Assembly: GCA_964612085.1 (NCBI GenBank)
Contig: CAZTCJ010000038.1
Location: forward strand, 1-32,212
DNA from: CAZTCJ01 sp964612085
Lineage (GTDB): Bacteria; Pseudomonadota; Alphaproteobacteria; JAJFIK01
Reading direction: 5' to 3'
DNA: 32,212 nucleotides
Below, in pieces: positions 1 to 7,556 of this stretch. Within the stretch, counting starts at the first letter, position 1. Every line of letters starts with the position of its first letter. A program made the position numbers and the translations under genes. Under the pieces are notes generated by a model. The model worked only from the letters and a program-made list of their open reading frames with translations, was not told the DNA's origin and did no database searches.

Positions 1-835
1 TCCACACGCCCTCATAAAGGCAATTGTGGAAGTAGAAATATTCCATGTGCTTGAATTCGGTGCGGGCGGCGGAAAACAGTTCCTCGCAGACCTTGACATG
101 GGGATCCATCGATCCGCCCACGTCGAAAAACAAGAGCACCTTGACCGTGTTGTGGCGCTCGGGCACCTCGACGATATCGAGATAGCCCTTATGGGCCGTG
201 CTGCGGATGGTCTCGTCGAGATCGAGTTCCATATCCGCGCCTTCCCGGGCGAACCGGCGCAGGCGGCGCAGCGCCACTTTGATGTTCCGTGTACCAAGCT
301 CCACCGTGTCGTCGAGATTCTTGAAGTCCCGCTGGTCCCAGACCTTGACCGCGCGTCCGTGGCGGCCTTCCTCCTGGCCGATGCGCACGCCTTCCGGATT
401 GTAGCCGTTATTGCCGAACGGCGAGGTCCCGGCGGTGCCGATCATCCGGTTGCCGCCTTCATGGCGTTTTTCCTGTTCCTCTAGGCGCTTTTTCAGCTCT
501 TCCATGAGCTTTTCCCAGCCGCCCATGGCCTCGATCGCTGCCTTTTCCTCTTCCGTCAGGAATTTTTCGGACAGCGCCTTCAGCCAGTCCTCCGGAATGT
601 CCGCCCCCAGAATTTCATCCACATAGTCGAGGCCTTTGAAGACGTGGGAGAAGACCTGGTCGAACCGGTCCAGATGGCGCTCGTCCTTCACCAGCGCGGC
701 GCGGGACAGATAGTAGAAATCGATGACGCTCTTGCCGGCGAGGTCGGCCTTGAGCGCCTCAAGGAGCATCAGATACTCCTTGATGGAAACCGGCACGCCC
801 GCCCGGCGCAGCTCATGGAAAAAGTGCAGGAACAT
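1..835 (-). CDS. VWA domain protein, CoxE-like (partial, C-terminus beyond window)
   Basis: The frame is open from an ATG at 835 down to base 1, about 278 residues, and the C-terminus lies outside the window. It starts MFLHFFHELRRAGVPVSIKE, as in CoxE-like proteins. A charged helical stretch follows at about residues 90-125. A von Willebrand A domain then begins near residue 235 with VKVLLFFDVGGSMDPH, whose DVGGS fits the metal-binding DxGxS MIDAS motif. It lies 11 bases behind the MoxR-type ATPase gene on the same strand, so the two are probably co-transcribed. MoxR ATPase plus VWA pairs act together as chaperone-like systems in metal-cofactor insertion or protein remodelling. The actual client here is unknown. 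Confidence 0.85.
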   Translation of the reverse strand, partial: MFLHFFHELRRAGVPVSIKEYLMLLEALKADLAGKSVIDFYYLSRAALVKDERHLDRFDQVFSHVFKGLDYVDEILGADIPEDWLKALSEKFLTEEEKAAIEAMGGWEKLMEELKKRLEEQEKRHEGGNRMIGTAGTSPFGNNGYNPEGVRIGQEEGRHGRAVKVWDQRDFKNLDDTVELGTRNIKVALRRLRRFAREGADMELDLDETIRSTAHKGYLDIVEVPERHNTVKVLLFFDVGGSMDPHVKVCEELFSAARTEFKHMEYFYFHNCLYEGVW

Positions 836-846
836 GGTCTGTCCAC

Positions 847-1689
847 TTACCCGTCGCGGCGCGCCAGGAAGGCCAGCCGTTCGAACAGTTGAACGTCCTG
901 CTCGTTCTTCAAAAGCGCACCATGGAGCGGCGGGATCAGCTTGTTGGGATCCCTTTCGCGCAAGACGGCCGGGTCGATATCCTCAACCATCAAGAGCTTG
1001 AGCCAGTCCAGAAGCTCCGAGGTCGACGGTTTTTTCTTCAGCCCGGGAACGTTCCGGATCTCATAAAAGGTGTTGAGCGCTTCGCGGATCAGATCCTGCT
1101 TCAGGTTCGGGAAATGGACCCCGATGATCGCGGTCATGGTTTCCGGATCGGGGAAGCGGATGTAATGGAAGAAACAGCGGCGCAGAAAGGCGTCCGGCAG
1201 TTCCTTTTCATTGTTGGAGGTGATGAACACGATGGGCCGCTGAACGGCCTTCACTGTCTCGCCGGTCTCGTAGACGAAGAACTGCATGCGGTCGAGTTCG
1301 AGCAGCAGGTCGTTCGGGAACTCGATATCCGCCTTGTCGATCTCGTCGATCAGGAGCACGGGGCGTTGAGCGGCGGTGAAGGCTTCCCAAAGCTTTCCCT
1401 TCTTAATGTAGTTGCGAATATCGCGTACCCGCTCGTCGCCCAATTGGGAATCCCGCAGGCGCGACACGGCGTCATATTCGTAAAGGCCCTGTTGAGCTTT
1501 AGTGGTCGATTTGATGTGCCATTCGATGAGCGGTGTGCCGAGCGCTTCGGCCACTTCATGGGCCAGAACGGTCTTGCCGGTGCCCGGTTCGCCCTTCACC
1601 AGAAGCGGGCGCTCAAGGGTGTTGGCGGCATTGACCGCGACGCGCAGATCCTCGGTGGCGACGTAATTCGTTGTGCCTTCGAACTTCAT
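847..1689 (-). CDS. MoxR-family AAA+ ATPase
   Basis: This 280-residue protein is a full-length MoxR-type AAA+ ATPase. Walker A is GEPGTGKT at residues 33-40 and Walker B is LLIDE at 112-116. A sensor-1 region follows (IVFITSNNEKELPDAFLRRC), with an arginine pair suited to an arginine finger. It starts at an ATG preceded by GGAGTGAG and overlaps no neighbour. The downstream CoxE-like VWA gene is the usual partner of this family. The pair is expected to remodel or activate a client protein in the cytoplasm using ATP. The divergently transcribed dehydrogenase at 1965 is a conceivable client only by proximity, so that link is inference. Confidence 0.93.
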   Translation of the reverse strand: MKFEGTTNYVATEDLRVAVNAANTLERPLLVKGEPGTGKTVLAHEVAEALGTPLIEWHIKSTTKAQQGLYEYDAVSRLRDSQLGDERVRDIRNYIKKGKLWEAFTAAQRPVLLIDEIDKADIEFPNDLLLELDRMQFFVYETGETVKAVQRPIVFITSNNEKELPDAFLRRCFFHYIRFPDPETMTAIIGVHFPNLKQDLIREALNTFYEIRNVPGLKKKPSTSELLDWLKLLMVEDIDPAVLRERDPNKLIPPLHGALLKNEQDVQLFERLAFLARRDG

Positions 1690-1964
1690 TAGGGCTCACT
1701 CCAAAATGGCAGTTTGTCATGGTCAAGCTAGAGGTAGGCTGGATGGGAGGCAAGGCGCGGACCCCAAGGGCTTTACGCCCACGGTTCCTGGCTGCCGTGC
1801 ATCCAAAATTTCCGACACGCGTTCGTTGCATTGATCTTGCTAAAATAAGTGGCTGGCTTAAAATCCAGCCATCGCAATGGAGGATCTTGGGGCAGGCCTC
1901 CAGCACTTCAGCCCGGTCCATAGGGGCCGGTTGAAGCGTCTGGCGCGGGTGCATACCGTTAAGG
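1690..1964. promoter_or_regulatory. Divergent intergenic region with candidate plus-strand promoter and inverted repeat
   Basis: These 275 bases separate the MoxR operon (minus) from the sugar dehydrogenase gene (plus). A plausible plus-strand promoter is TTGCTA (1838-1843), 16 bases, then TAAAAT (about 1860-1864). A 7-bp inverted repeat, TGGCTGG (1850-1856) and CCAGCCA (1865-1871), overlaps this -10 and could be a repressor site. No convincing small gene was found here. The promoter call is weak because the -35 is only a partial match. Confidence 0.3.
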
Positions 1965-3761
1965 ATGGGCCGCCTAGGTGATGGGGACGGAAAGTTGGAA
2001 CGTGTTCTGGGGGCACTGAACACAGGCTATATGTGGTTCAGGCAGCGGCCGATGGCCGGTGTTGCGGCTGCCTTGTGCGCCGTCTTTCTCATGGTCTTCG
2101 TGGCCTTCACGGGCGGCCTTTACATCGGCAAGAAGACGGCCGGCGTCGGCATCGAAAAGCTCATCGCGCGCTGGTGGGACGACCTGGTCGGCGCCAAGAA
2201 CACCTTCAAGACCGGTTCGGCGACCGACCGCATGGCCTGGGAAACCATGTATACGGGCCTGCATGGCCTGCAGGTCGCCCGGATACCGCTTGGGGATTTC
2301 CCGGCCGTGGGCGGCGGCATCGATCTTGTCGGCGACAACATCCTGTTCGTCACCCCCAGAGGCGGCATCGGCTATGTCAGCGGCCAGGGCGAACTCCGTA
2401 CCCTGCCGGTCTCGATCGATCTGCGCTACCAGGAACTGACCAAGCACGCGGCGTTCGCGCATCCGAAGTTCAACCGCGAATGGGTGCGGGTCTCCGATAT
2501 CATCACGATACAGAATACAGAGCGCTCCTACGATCTGTTCGTCAGTCATCACTATTATCAGGACGACTGCATCGAGTTGCGCATCAGCCGGGTTCATCTG
2601 GAAGTGGTGGGCGATCTGATCCGGGTCACCGATCCCAATCCGGACACGGTGTTTACCGCGACGCCTTGCGTTCCGTTCAACACGGAGGCCAAATTCGTCT
2701 TCGGCGGCCACCTTTCCGGCGGGCGGATGCTGCGCTATGACGACTACACGCTTCTGTTCTCCGTGGGCGATCATCTGCTCGATGGCGTGGACGATCCCAA
2801 GATGGCCATGAACACCGAGGTGACGCTTGGCAAGATCATGCGCATGGATCTGGGCACGCTGGAATCGGAAATTTTCGCCATCGGCGTGCGCAATCCCCAA
2901 GGGCTTTATCTGGACGATCAGGGCCGGATCTGGGAGACCGAACACGGACCCCAGGGCGGCGACGAACTCAATATCCTGTATGAGGGCGAGAATTACGGCT
3001 GGCCGGAAGTCACTCTGGGTACGGAATACGGCAACCAGCCCTGGCCGTTCAATCCCTCCCAGGGCCGCCATGAGGGCTATCGGGAACCGATCTACGCGTT
3101 CATGCCGTCCATCGGCATCTCGAACCTCACCATGGCCGATGCCCGGCAGTTCCCCAACTGGAAGGGTGATCTGCTGGTCGCGTCGCTCCGCAAGCAGACC
3201 TTGTTCCGCCTGCGGCTGCGCGGCGAGTCGGTGGTCTATGCCGAGCCGATCCCCTTGGGCGAGCGTCTGCGGGATATCCTGACCCTGCCGGACGGCAGTC
3301 TCGCGCTTTATTCGGACTCCGACAATATCATCCTGATCCGGAACAAGGATGTGGAGCCCGGGCCGGAAGCGCTGCAGATGCAGGTCGCGCAACTCGACCG
3401 CTCCAGCCTCGGCGACAAGCTGGCCATGCTGGAAACCGACATGAATGCCCATCCTTACGCGGATCCGGGCGAGACCGTCTTCCAGTCCCGCTGCGCATCG
3501 TGCCATTCCATGGCGGAAATCAACCAGGTGGGGCCGCATCTGGCGGGCCTCATGGGCCGCCCGGTCGGTTCCGTGGAAGGCTATCCCTATTCGGTGAGCC
3601 TGAAACGTCAGGGCCGCAACTGGGACGGGCCCCTTCTCAGAGCGTTCCTTGAAAACCCGCAAGGCAAGGATTTCGGCCAGAACAACATGCCCAATCTGGG
3701 CTTGTCGGCCGAAGAGGTGGACGCGCTCGCCGCTTATTTCGCCAAGACCGCCACGAAGTAG
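1965..3761 (+). CDS. Membrane-anchored PQQ-type sugar dehydrogenase fused to cytochrome c
   Basis: The protein has up to 598 residues. An N-terminal membrane segment (about residues 28-52) is followed by a glucose/sorbosone dehydrogenase beta-propeller. Its signatures are GVRNPQGLY, TEHGPQGGDELN and NYGWPEV, near residues 305-350. A mono-heme cytochrome c domain closes the protein, with CASCH at residues 510-514 and a likely Met ligand in NNMPNLGLS. It probably oxidises an aldose or similar substrate in the periplasm and passes electrons through its own heme to the respiratory chain. The propeller and cytochrome families are clear. The substrate is not known, and PQQ dependence is inferred from family. 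The start is uncertain: GTG at 2004 and ATG at 2031 are alternatives that still keep the membrane segment. Confidence 0.88.
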   Translation: MGRLGDGDGKLERVLGALNTGYMWFRQRPMAGVAAALCAVFLMVFVAFTGGLYIGKKTAGVGIEKLIARWWDDLVGAKNTFKTGSATDRMAWETMYTGLHGLQVARIPLGDFPAVGGGIDLVGDNILFVTPRGGIGYVSGQGELRTLPVSIDLRYQELTKHAAFAHPKFNREWVRVSDIITIQNTERSYDLFVSHHYYQDDCIELRISRVHLEVVGDLIRVTDPNPDTVFTATPCVPFNTEAKFVFGGHLSGGRMLRYDDYTLLFSVGDHLLDGVDDPKMAMNTEVTLGKIMRMDLGTLESEIFAIGVRNPQGLYLDDQGRIWETEHGPQGGDELNILYEGENYGWPEVTLGTEYGNQPWPFNPSQGRHEGYREPIYAFMPSIGISNLTMADARQFPNWKGDLLVASLRKQTLFRLRLRGESVVYAEPIPLGERLRDILTLPDGSLALYSDSDNIILIRNKDVEPGPEALQMQVAQLDRSSLGDKLAMLETDMNAHPYADPGETVFQSRCASCHSMAEINQVGPHLAGLMGRPVGSVEGYPYSVSLKRQGRNWDGPLLRAFLENPQGKDFGQNNMPNLGLSAEEVDALAAYFAKTATK

Positions 3762-3804
3762 AACGAAACGCTCTGCACTGTCCTTCGATCGTTGGACTTA
3801 GAGA

Positions 3805-3937
3805 CTTTTTGGAAATGCGCCGCCAAACGCATTTCCATGTGCCTGGCCAGCCCGCTCCCCCTCCCGACCTCCCGATGAGGGTACCCTTGTGGATGGTCGG
3901 GAGGGGGAGCGGGCTGGTGATGCCACTTTCCAAAAGG
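3805..3937. repeat. Long palindromic dispersed repeat, copy A
   Basis: Perfect 23-bp arms at 3847-3869 and 3895-3917 (left arm begins CCAGCCCGCTCCCCC) enclose a 25-base loop centred on the palindrome AGGGTACCCT. An outer stem, TTTTGGAAA (3807-3815) with TTTCCAAAA (3927-3935), closes the element. A separate local hairpin, GGAAATGCG (3811-3819) with CGCATTTCC (3828-3836), competes for the same bases. It sits between the convergent ends of the dehydrogenase and lysozyme genes. Related copies are at 22650-22720 and 27971-28103. It may act as a bidirectional terminator or mRNA-end stabiliser, or be a REP/MITE-type element. There is no T-tract after the stem. Confidence 0.85.
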
Positions 3938-3941
3938 GCTC

Positions 3942-4709
3942 TTAGCGCTTGCCCTTGCGCCAGTCGTCCCATCGCACATAAGCGATGTAAAGCGACGCGA
4001 TGATCACGATCAGGCCCAGGACGATATAGACCTGTTGCGGAATGCTCTGGAAAAAGCGGTAGAGACGCCCGATCACTTCGTTGTTCGGATCGAGCTGATT
4101 GAGCAGGCCGAGCGATTGATTCAGGAAACTGATAAAGCCCGCGATACCCGCGATCCCGGCGCCGCGTATGGTGCGGCTTTTGGCCAGGGTCCTGCGCCGG
4201 TCCGGACTTTCCTTGTCCGGCCGCACATGGGTGCCGCCATCCGTCTGCTGTCCCGGCTGGTCCTCGGGGGTCAGAAAAAGTGCGGCTTCCGCCGCGCGCC
4301 GGCTCATCAGGCCGGGGATCATTTCCGCCCGGCCGCCGACGCGGGCCTTGGCCCACCAGAAAAAGGCCTGGGCGGCGTTGACCCTGTCGCCCGCATTCAG
4401 GCGCTTGACGAGCAGGGATTTGGCGAAGCGTTTCGGCCCAATATTGAAGGCGAGCGAAACGAGGGCGCTGTATTCGTTTGCGTTGAGGGGCACGGTCACC
4501 GCTTTGGAAACGGCGCCCTCGACCTCGGCCAGATCTTCCTCAAGCAAGACGTCAGCATCCGCCTGGGTGATGGTCTGACCGGCCTCGGCGGTTTTCCGGT
4601 GACCGTAGCCGATCACCCAGGCGCCCGTGGAATCCCTGACCGCTTCGAGGCCCACCCATTCGCCTTCGCGGATCAAGGCCAGTCCGCGCTCGTTCACTTG
4701 CGTCGTCAT
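3942..4709 (-). CDS. GH24 (T4/lambdoid-type) lysozyme-like protein with C-terminal membrane anchor
   Basis: From the ATG at 4709 (CAGGGG upstream) the protein has 255 residues; a TTG at 4733 would add eight. Residues 8-145 follow the lambdoid endolysin fold: E17, D26 and GYGH at 34-37, then VPLNANEYSALVSLAFNIG and PGLMSRRAAEAALFL. The catalytic Glu and Asp are present with the usual 8-residue spacing. The third catalytic position, normally Thr in WTIGYGH, is Val32. A charged linker leads to a membrane segment near residues 228-247, and no signal peptide is visible. It ends the flgI-flgJ-FlgN-like gene run, suggesting a role in opening peptidoglycan for the flagellar rod. Origin as a domesticated phage endolysin is an alternative. 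Whether it is catalytically active is open. Confidence 0.85.
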   Translation of the reverse strand: MTTQVNERGLALIREGEWVGLEAVRDSTGAWVIGYGHRKTAEAGQTITQADADVLLEEDLAEVEGAVSKAVTVPLNANEYSALVSLAFNIGPKRFAKSLLVKRLNAGDRVNAAQAFFWWAKARVGGRAEMIPGLMSRRAAEAALFLTPEDQPGQQTDGGTHVRPDKESPDRRRTLAKSRTIRGAGIAGIAGFISFLNQSLGLLNQLDPNNEVIGRLYRFFQSIPQQVYIVLGLIVIIASLYIAYVRWDDWRKGKR

Positions 4710-4781
4710 CTGCCAGTACCCCTGAGGCCGCAACCGGGCGCAGCCTAGCGACTTCGCGCCTTCCGGGGAACCGTTAAGACA

Positions 4782-5231
4782 TCACACCACCTGATTGAGG
4801 GTGAGGGAGGCCGGGGCGCCGGCCGCCGTCTGGCGCAGGCCCGCGTCCTGGCCGTAGCCCGTCACCGCCTGGGTCTTGGCATTGGCGTCCTCGGCCACGG
4901 CCTTCAGCAAGCCCTCCGTCACCATGCGGATGGATGACAGCCGCTGTCCATGGGCCGCCTGGACGTCGCGAAAGCGGGCGGTGGCCGATTTGAGCGCGAC
5001 AAGGCTCGCCCCGTCGGCGCCTTTGATGAGACGGTTGTCCTTGCGGATCAAGGCCATTTCCTGGGCATAGACGGCCGCCAGCTTGTCGCGTTCCGGCGCA
5101 TGGTCGGCGAGCACGGCGGGCCGTTTTTCCATCAATGCCACAATCTCCGATTCCAGGATGGCGGTCAGGCGCTCGGTCAGAACGGTAAGCTGGTCGGCCC
5201 GGTCGGTGGGGCTGTTGGCGGCAATCGGCAT
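4782..5231 (-). CDS. FlgN-like flagellar export chaperone (FlbY-like position)
   Basis: This is a 149-residue all-helical protein with heptad-like segments (ADQLTVLTERLTAILESEIV, LIRKDNRLIKGADGASLVAL). It resembles the FlgN family of cytoplasmic chaperones that carry hook-filament junction proteins to the export gate. Its ATG shares one base with the stop of flgJ (TGATG), indicating translational coupling; a GTG one codon earlier is also possible. Position directly after flgI-flgJ matches the small FlgN/FlbY-type genes of alphaproteobacteria. Sequence conservation in this family is low, so the assignment rests on helical pattern and context. Confidence 0.55.
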   Translation of the reverse strand: MPIAANSPTDRADQLTVLTERLTAILESEIVALMEKRPAVLADHAPERDKLAAVYAQEMALIRKDNRLIKGADGASLVALKSATARFRDVQAAHGQRLSSIRMVTEGLLKAVAEDANAKTQAVTGYGQDAGLRQTAAGAPASLTLNQVV

Positions 5232-5575
5232 CACACACCCTCCTGCAGGCGTTGAAGCTCGCTCATGACCTTGTCGGCGATGCCGATGCCCCCTTGGGCG
5301 GCGACCGATTTGGCGTATTCCTGATTGAGCAGGGAGCGGAACATCTGTTCGCTCTGGCCGCCGCCGAAAGGACCGTCGGTTTTGACGCCCTGGAACAGGC
5401 CGTCGAAAACCGTAGCGAGAAAGACCGCTTCGAATTGTTCGGCGGCCTCGCGCGCGGCCGTCTTGTCATAGCCCTGGCCGCTGCGGGCGGTGCGCGCGAT
5501 CGCGTCGAGCGCTTGGGTTCCGGTGTTCTGTTGGGCCGGAGCGGCGGCGAAAGACTGTGTGCTGACAGAATCCAT
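5231..5575 (-). CDS. flgJ: Rod-binding protein FlgJ, short form without muramidase domain
   Basis: The 114-residue protein is only the rod-binding domain. AAEQFEAVFLATVFDGLF, FGGGQSEQMFRSLLNQEYAK and GGIGIADKVMSEL match the N-terminal half of enterobacterial FlgJ. The C-terminal muramidase domain found in gammaproteobacteria is absent, as is usual in alphaproteobacteria. It acts as the periplasmic cap or scaffold for rod polymerisation. The gene starts 11 bases after flgI and is coupled to the FlgN-like gene by a TGATG overlap. The separate lysozyme-like gene two genes downstream could supply the missing peptidoglycan-cutting activity; that is inference. Confidence 0.9.
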   Translation of the reverse strand: MDSVSTQSFAAAPAQQNTGTQALDAIARTARSGQGYDKTAAREAAEQFEAVFLATVFDGLFQGVKTDGPFGGGQSEQMFRSLLNQEYAKSVAAQGGIGIADKVMSELQRLQEGV

Positions 5576-5586
5576 GGGGTCTTTCC

Positions 5587-6744
5587 TCAGTGAACGATCA
5601 GGTCCGCGTGCAGCGCGCCCGCTGTCTTGATGCTTTGCAGGATCTCGATCATGTCCCTGGGGCCGATACCGAGGGCGTTGAGCCCGTCCACCAACATTTG
5701 CAGGGTCACGCTTTCGGCCAGCACCGTCAGTTTGCGGTCGGCCCCGTCATTCACCTGCACATTGGTCCGGGGCACCACTTCCGTGGTGCCGTCTGCGAAG
5801 GGGGCGGGCTGGCTGACCTGCGGTCGTTCGGTCACGCGGATGGTCAGATTGCCCTGGGCGATGGCGATGGTGCTGACACGGACGGCCTCGCTCATGACGA
5901 TGGTGCCCGACTGTTCGTTAATGACGACGCGGGCGATCTGGTCCGGATCGACCGTAAGCTGTTCGATCTCGGTGATGAGCGCGACCATATCCCCTTGATA
6001 GCCAGACGGTCGTTTCAGGCGCACATTGGTGGTGTCGAGCGGCGTCGAGGCGTCGCTGCCCAGAAAGGCGTTGATGGCCTTGGAGACACGGGTGGCGGTG
6101 GTCAGATCCGGATTGCGCAGGGAAATGCGCAAACTGTCCCGGTGGGCCAGATCGAATTCGATCTCCCGTTCCACGATGGCGCCGTTCGGGATGCGGCCAT
6201 TGGTGACCACATTGCTTTTGACGCTCGCGGCCTCTCCGCCGGCGGAGAAACCGCCGACCGTCACCGGCCCCTGGGCCACCGCGTAGACCTCGCCATCGGC
6301 GCCGCGCAAGGGCGTGACCAGCAATTGCCCGCCCAACAGGCTCGATGCATCGCCCAGGGTGCTCACCGTGATATCGATCCGTGTGCCTTGGGTAGCGAAG
6401 GCCGGCAGTTGCGCCGTCACCAGCACGGCGGCCACGTTCCGTGTGTTGATGTTCTCGCCGCGCGTATTGACGCCGAGCTGTTCCAGCATGGCCTGGACGC
6501 TTTGCAGGGTGAAGGCGCTGTTGCGCAGGCCGTCGCCGGTGCCGTCGAGCCCGACCACCAGCCCGTAGCCGATCAGATGGTTCGAGCGGATCCCTTCGAA
6601 ATCCGCGATGTCCTTGATCCGCGCCGCGCCGTGGGCGCCGGAGGGGGCGAGCATGCCCAGCGCCATGACAAGGGCGCAGAGCACAAGCGCGCACGCGCCG
6701 GGGGCGCGGACGGATCCGCTCGAAAGGCTCGGCCGGTCGGTCAT
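5587..6744 (-). CDS. flgI: Flagellar P-ring protein FlgI
   Basis: FlgI forms the peptidoglycan-associated P ring around the rod. The 385-residue protein begins at the ATG at 6744, which has a strong AAGGAGG ribosome site; a longer frame to 6816 lacks support. A signal peptide ends near residue 39 (AHG before AARIKDIADFEG). The mature protein shows the family hallmarks NHLIGYGLVVGLDGTGDG, NTRNVAAVLVTAQLPAFA, and the C-terminal LNALGIGPRDMIEILQSIK. It leads a minus-strand unit with flgJ, the FlgN-like gene and probably the lysozyme gene. A sigma-54 promoter lies 47-62 bases upstream of the start, so late-class expression is expected. Confidence 0.97.
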   Translation of the reverse strand: MTDRPSLSSGSVRAPGACALVLCALVMALGMLAPSGAHGAARIKDIADFEGIRSNHLIGYGLVVGLDGTGDGLRNSAFTLQSVQAMLEQLGVNTRGENINTRNVAAVLVTAQLPAFATQGTRIDITVSTLGDASSLLGGQLLVTPLRGADGEVYAVAQGPVTVGGFSAGGEAASVKSNVVTNGRIPNGAIVEREIEFDLAHRDSLRISLRNPDLTTATRVSKAINAFLGSDASTPLDTTNVRLKRPSGYQGDMVALITEIEQLTVDPDQIARVVINEQSGTIVMSEAVRVSTIAIAQGNLTIRVTERPQVSQPAPFADGTTEVVPRTNVQVNDGADRKLTVLAESVTLQMLVDGLNALGIGPRDMIEILQSIKTAGALHADLIVH

Positions 6745-6790
6745 GAACGCCTCCTTCGTATCTTGGCGGGGGATACCCGGATTTGGGAAA

Positions 6791-6806
6791 AGCGAGCGCC
6801 GTGCCA
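6791..6806 (-). promoter_or_regulatory. Sigma-54 promoter of flgI
   Basis: Read on the minus strand the site is TGGCACGGCGCTCGCT, one mismatch from the -24/-12 consensus TGGCACG-N4-TTGC. The invariant GG and GC are correctly spaced. Transcription should start near 6780, giving a leader of about 36 bases before the flgI ATG. Sigma-54 control of basal-body genes with an FlbD-type activator is established in Caulobacter. Confidence 0.75.
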
Positions 6807-6828
6807 GCCGGAGCAATGGCGCAAATGC

Positions 6829-6885
6829 GCGCTTTTCCAGCGGTTCCGCACGTCCGGCCGGGGCCGGAGCGGCGCTTTTTGCCGG
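6829..6885 (-). promoter_or_regulatory. Two ftr-like (FlbD-type) activator sites upstream of flgI
   Basis: Two A-rich, GC-flanked sites lie upstream of the sigma-54 promoter. The distal one, CCGGCAAAAAGCGCC on the minus strand (6871-6885), is about 98 bases before the predicted start. The proximal one, CCGCTGGAAAAGCGC (6829-6843), is about 55 bases before it. The distal site fits the ftr pattern as remembered from Caulobacter (C-CGGC--AAA--GC-G). A matching pair occurs at flgF. FlbD binding is inferred. Confidence 0.5.
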
Positions 6886-6925
6886 TCCTGAAGGGGCAGG
6901 CGGGCAGAAACTGCCGTCCGGCGTT

Positions 6926-6940
6926 TTAGCGGCGTCTTAA
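6926..6940 (+). promoter_or_regulatory. Candidate CtrA box upstream of fliX
   Basis: TTAG-CGGCGTC-TTAA matches the CtrA consensus TTAA-N7-TTAA with one mismatch. It lies 55 bases before the fliX ATG, a distance that suits an activator overlapping the -35 region. Unlike the fliL and fliQ sites, no good -10 hexamer follows at 12 bases. Confidence 0.4.
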
Positions 6941-6994
6941 GCGCAACGAGGCACTGTGTCGGGGCCGTATATGATGGGAGAAGGCGGAGCACAC

Positions 6995-7408
6995 ATGAAA
7001 GTTGGCGGGCCGGGTCGGCTGCAATCAACAGGTGTACGGGCAGGGGGCGCGCGCAAGGCCGCAGGCGGTTTTCAGGTCGATGGACCGCAAAAAGGCGCCA
7101 AACCGGGCGGCCCGCAGGCGGCGTCGGCGGTGGCTTCCGTCGGTGCGCTGATTGCGCTGCAGGGCACGGAGGACGCGACCACGGGACGCCGCAAAGCGGT
7201 GAAGCGCGGCCATGCCTTGCTCGATGCCTTGTCGGAGATCCGCCTGGCGCTGTTGTCCGGCGGCATTCCGGCCGACCGCTTGCGGGCCTTGCTGGCGGCG
7301 CTCGAGGAGGAGGCCAGCGCGGTGAGCGATCCGCGGCTTCTGGAGGTATTGGACGAAGTCGAACTCCGCGCACGGGTGGAATTGGCAAAATACGAGCAGC
7401 ATTTGTGA
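6995..7408 (+). CDS. fliX: Flagellar assembly regulator FliX
   Basis: FliX links early basal-body assembly to activation of sigma-54 genes by controlling FlbD, as established in Caulobacter. The 138-residue protein starts MKVGGPGRLQST at the ATG at 6995, preceded by AAGGCGGAG; an upstream in-frame extension to 6956 is not needed. A Gly/Ala-rich N-terminal half leads to conserved helices: ALIALQGTEDATTGRRKAVK, GHALLDALSEIRLALLSGG and DPRLLEVLDEVELRARVELAKY. It is divergent from flgI and carries a CtrA-like box. It therefore sits between an early-class promoter of its own and the late-class flgI promoter it is expected to regulate. Confidence 0.9.
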   Translation: MKVGGPGRLQSTGVRAGGARKAAGGFQVDGPQKGAKPGGPQAASAVASVGALIALQGTEDATTGRRKAVKRGHALLDALSEIRLALLSGGIPADRLRALLAALEEEASAVSDPRLLEVLDEVELRARVELAKYEQHL

Positions 7409-7479
7409 TCTTTTCGCCTGCATGGCGGTTCAAAGGCTTGCGCGTTTTGCTATTCCAACAGTCTTACTCGTGTTTGCCA

Positions 7480-7508
7480 TTGCTTGGCCGGGTGTGCGCC
7501 GATATAGT
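7480..7508 (+). promoter_or_regulatory. Sigma-70-type promoter of dksA
   Basis: TTGCTT (7480-7485), a 17-base spacer and TATAGT (7503-7508) form a housekeeping-type promoter. The predicted start is near 7515, about 42 bases before the dksA GTG. It would uncouple dksA from fliX. Confidence 0.55.
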
Positions 7509-7556
7509 CCCGGCGCTTTTACGGCGGAGGTCTTTGTAGTGAAGGGAGGATCGGTC

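Noticed and set aside
1974..3662. 562-codon minus-strand frame opposite the sugar dehydrogenase
   Set aside because: The plus-strand frame has clear propeller and cytochrome motifs. The mirror frame has none.
3734..4003. Small frames on both strands containing a PAPPPDHPQG or VGRGSGL-like sequence; similar ones at 22213-22728 and 27807-28180
   Set aside because: These are translations of the palindromic repeat itself and recur wherever it lies. They explain spurious hypothetical proteins rather than a gene family.
4771..4777. TTAACGG half-site on the minus strand before the lysozyme gene as a CtrA promoter
   Set aside because: No second half-site and no -10-like hexamer at 12 bases. Too weak to list.
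5590..6891. 433-codon plus-strand frame opposite flgI
   Set aside because: FlgI is unmistakable on the minus strand with promoter and ribosome site. The other frame is codon-bias shadow.
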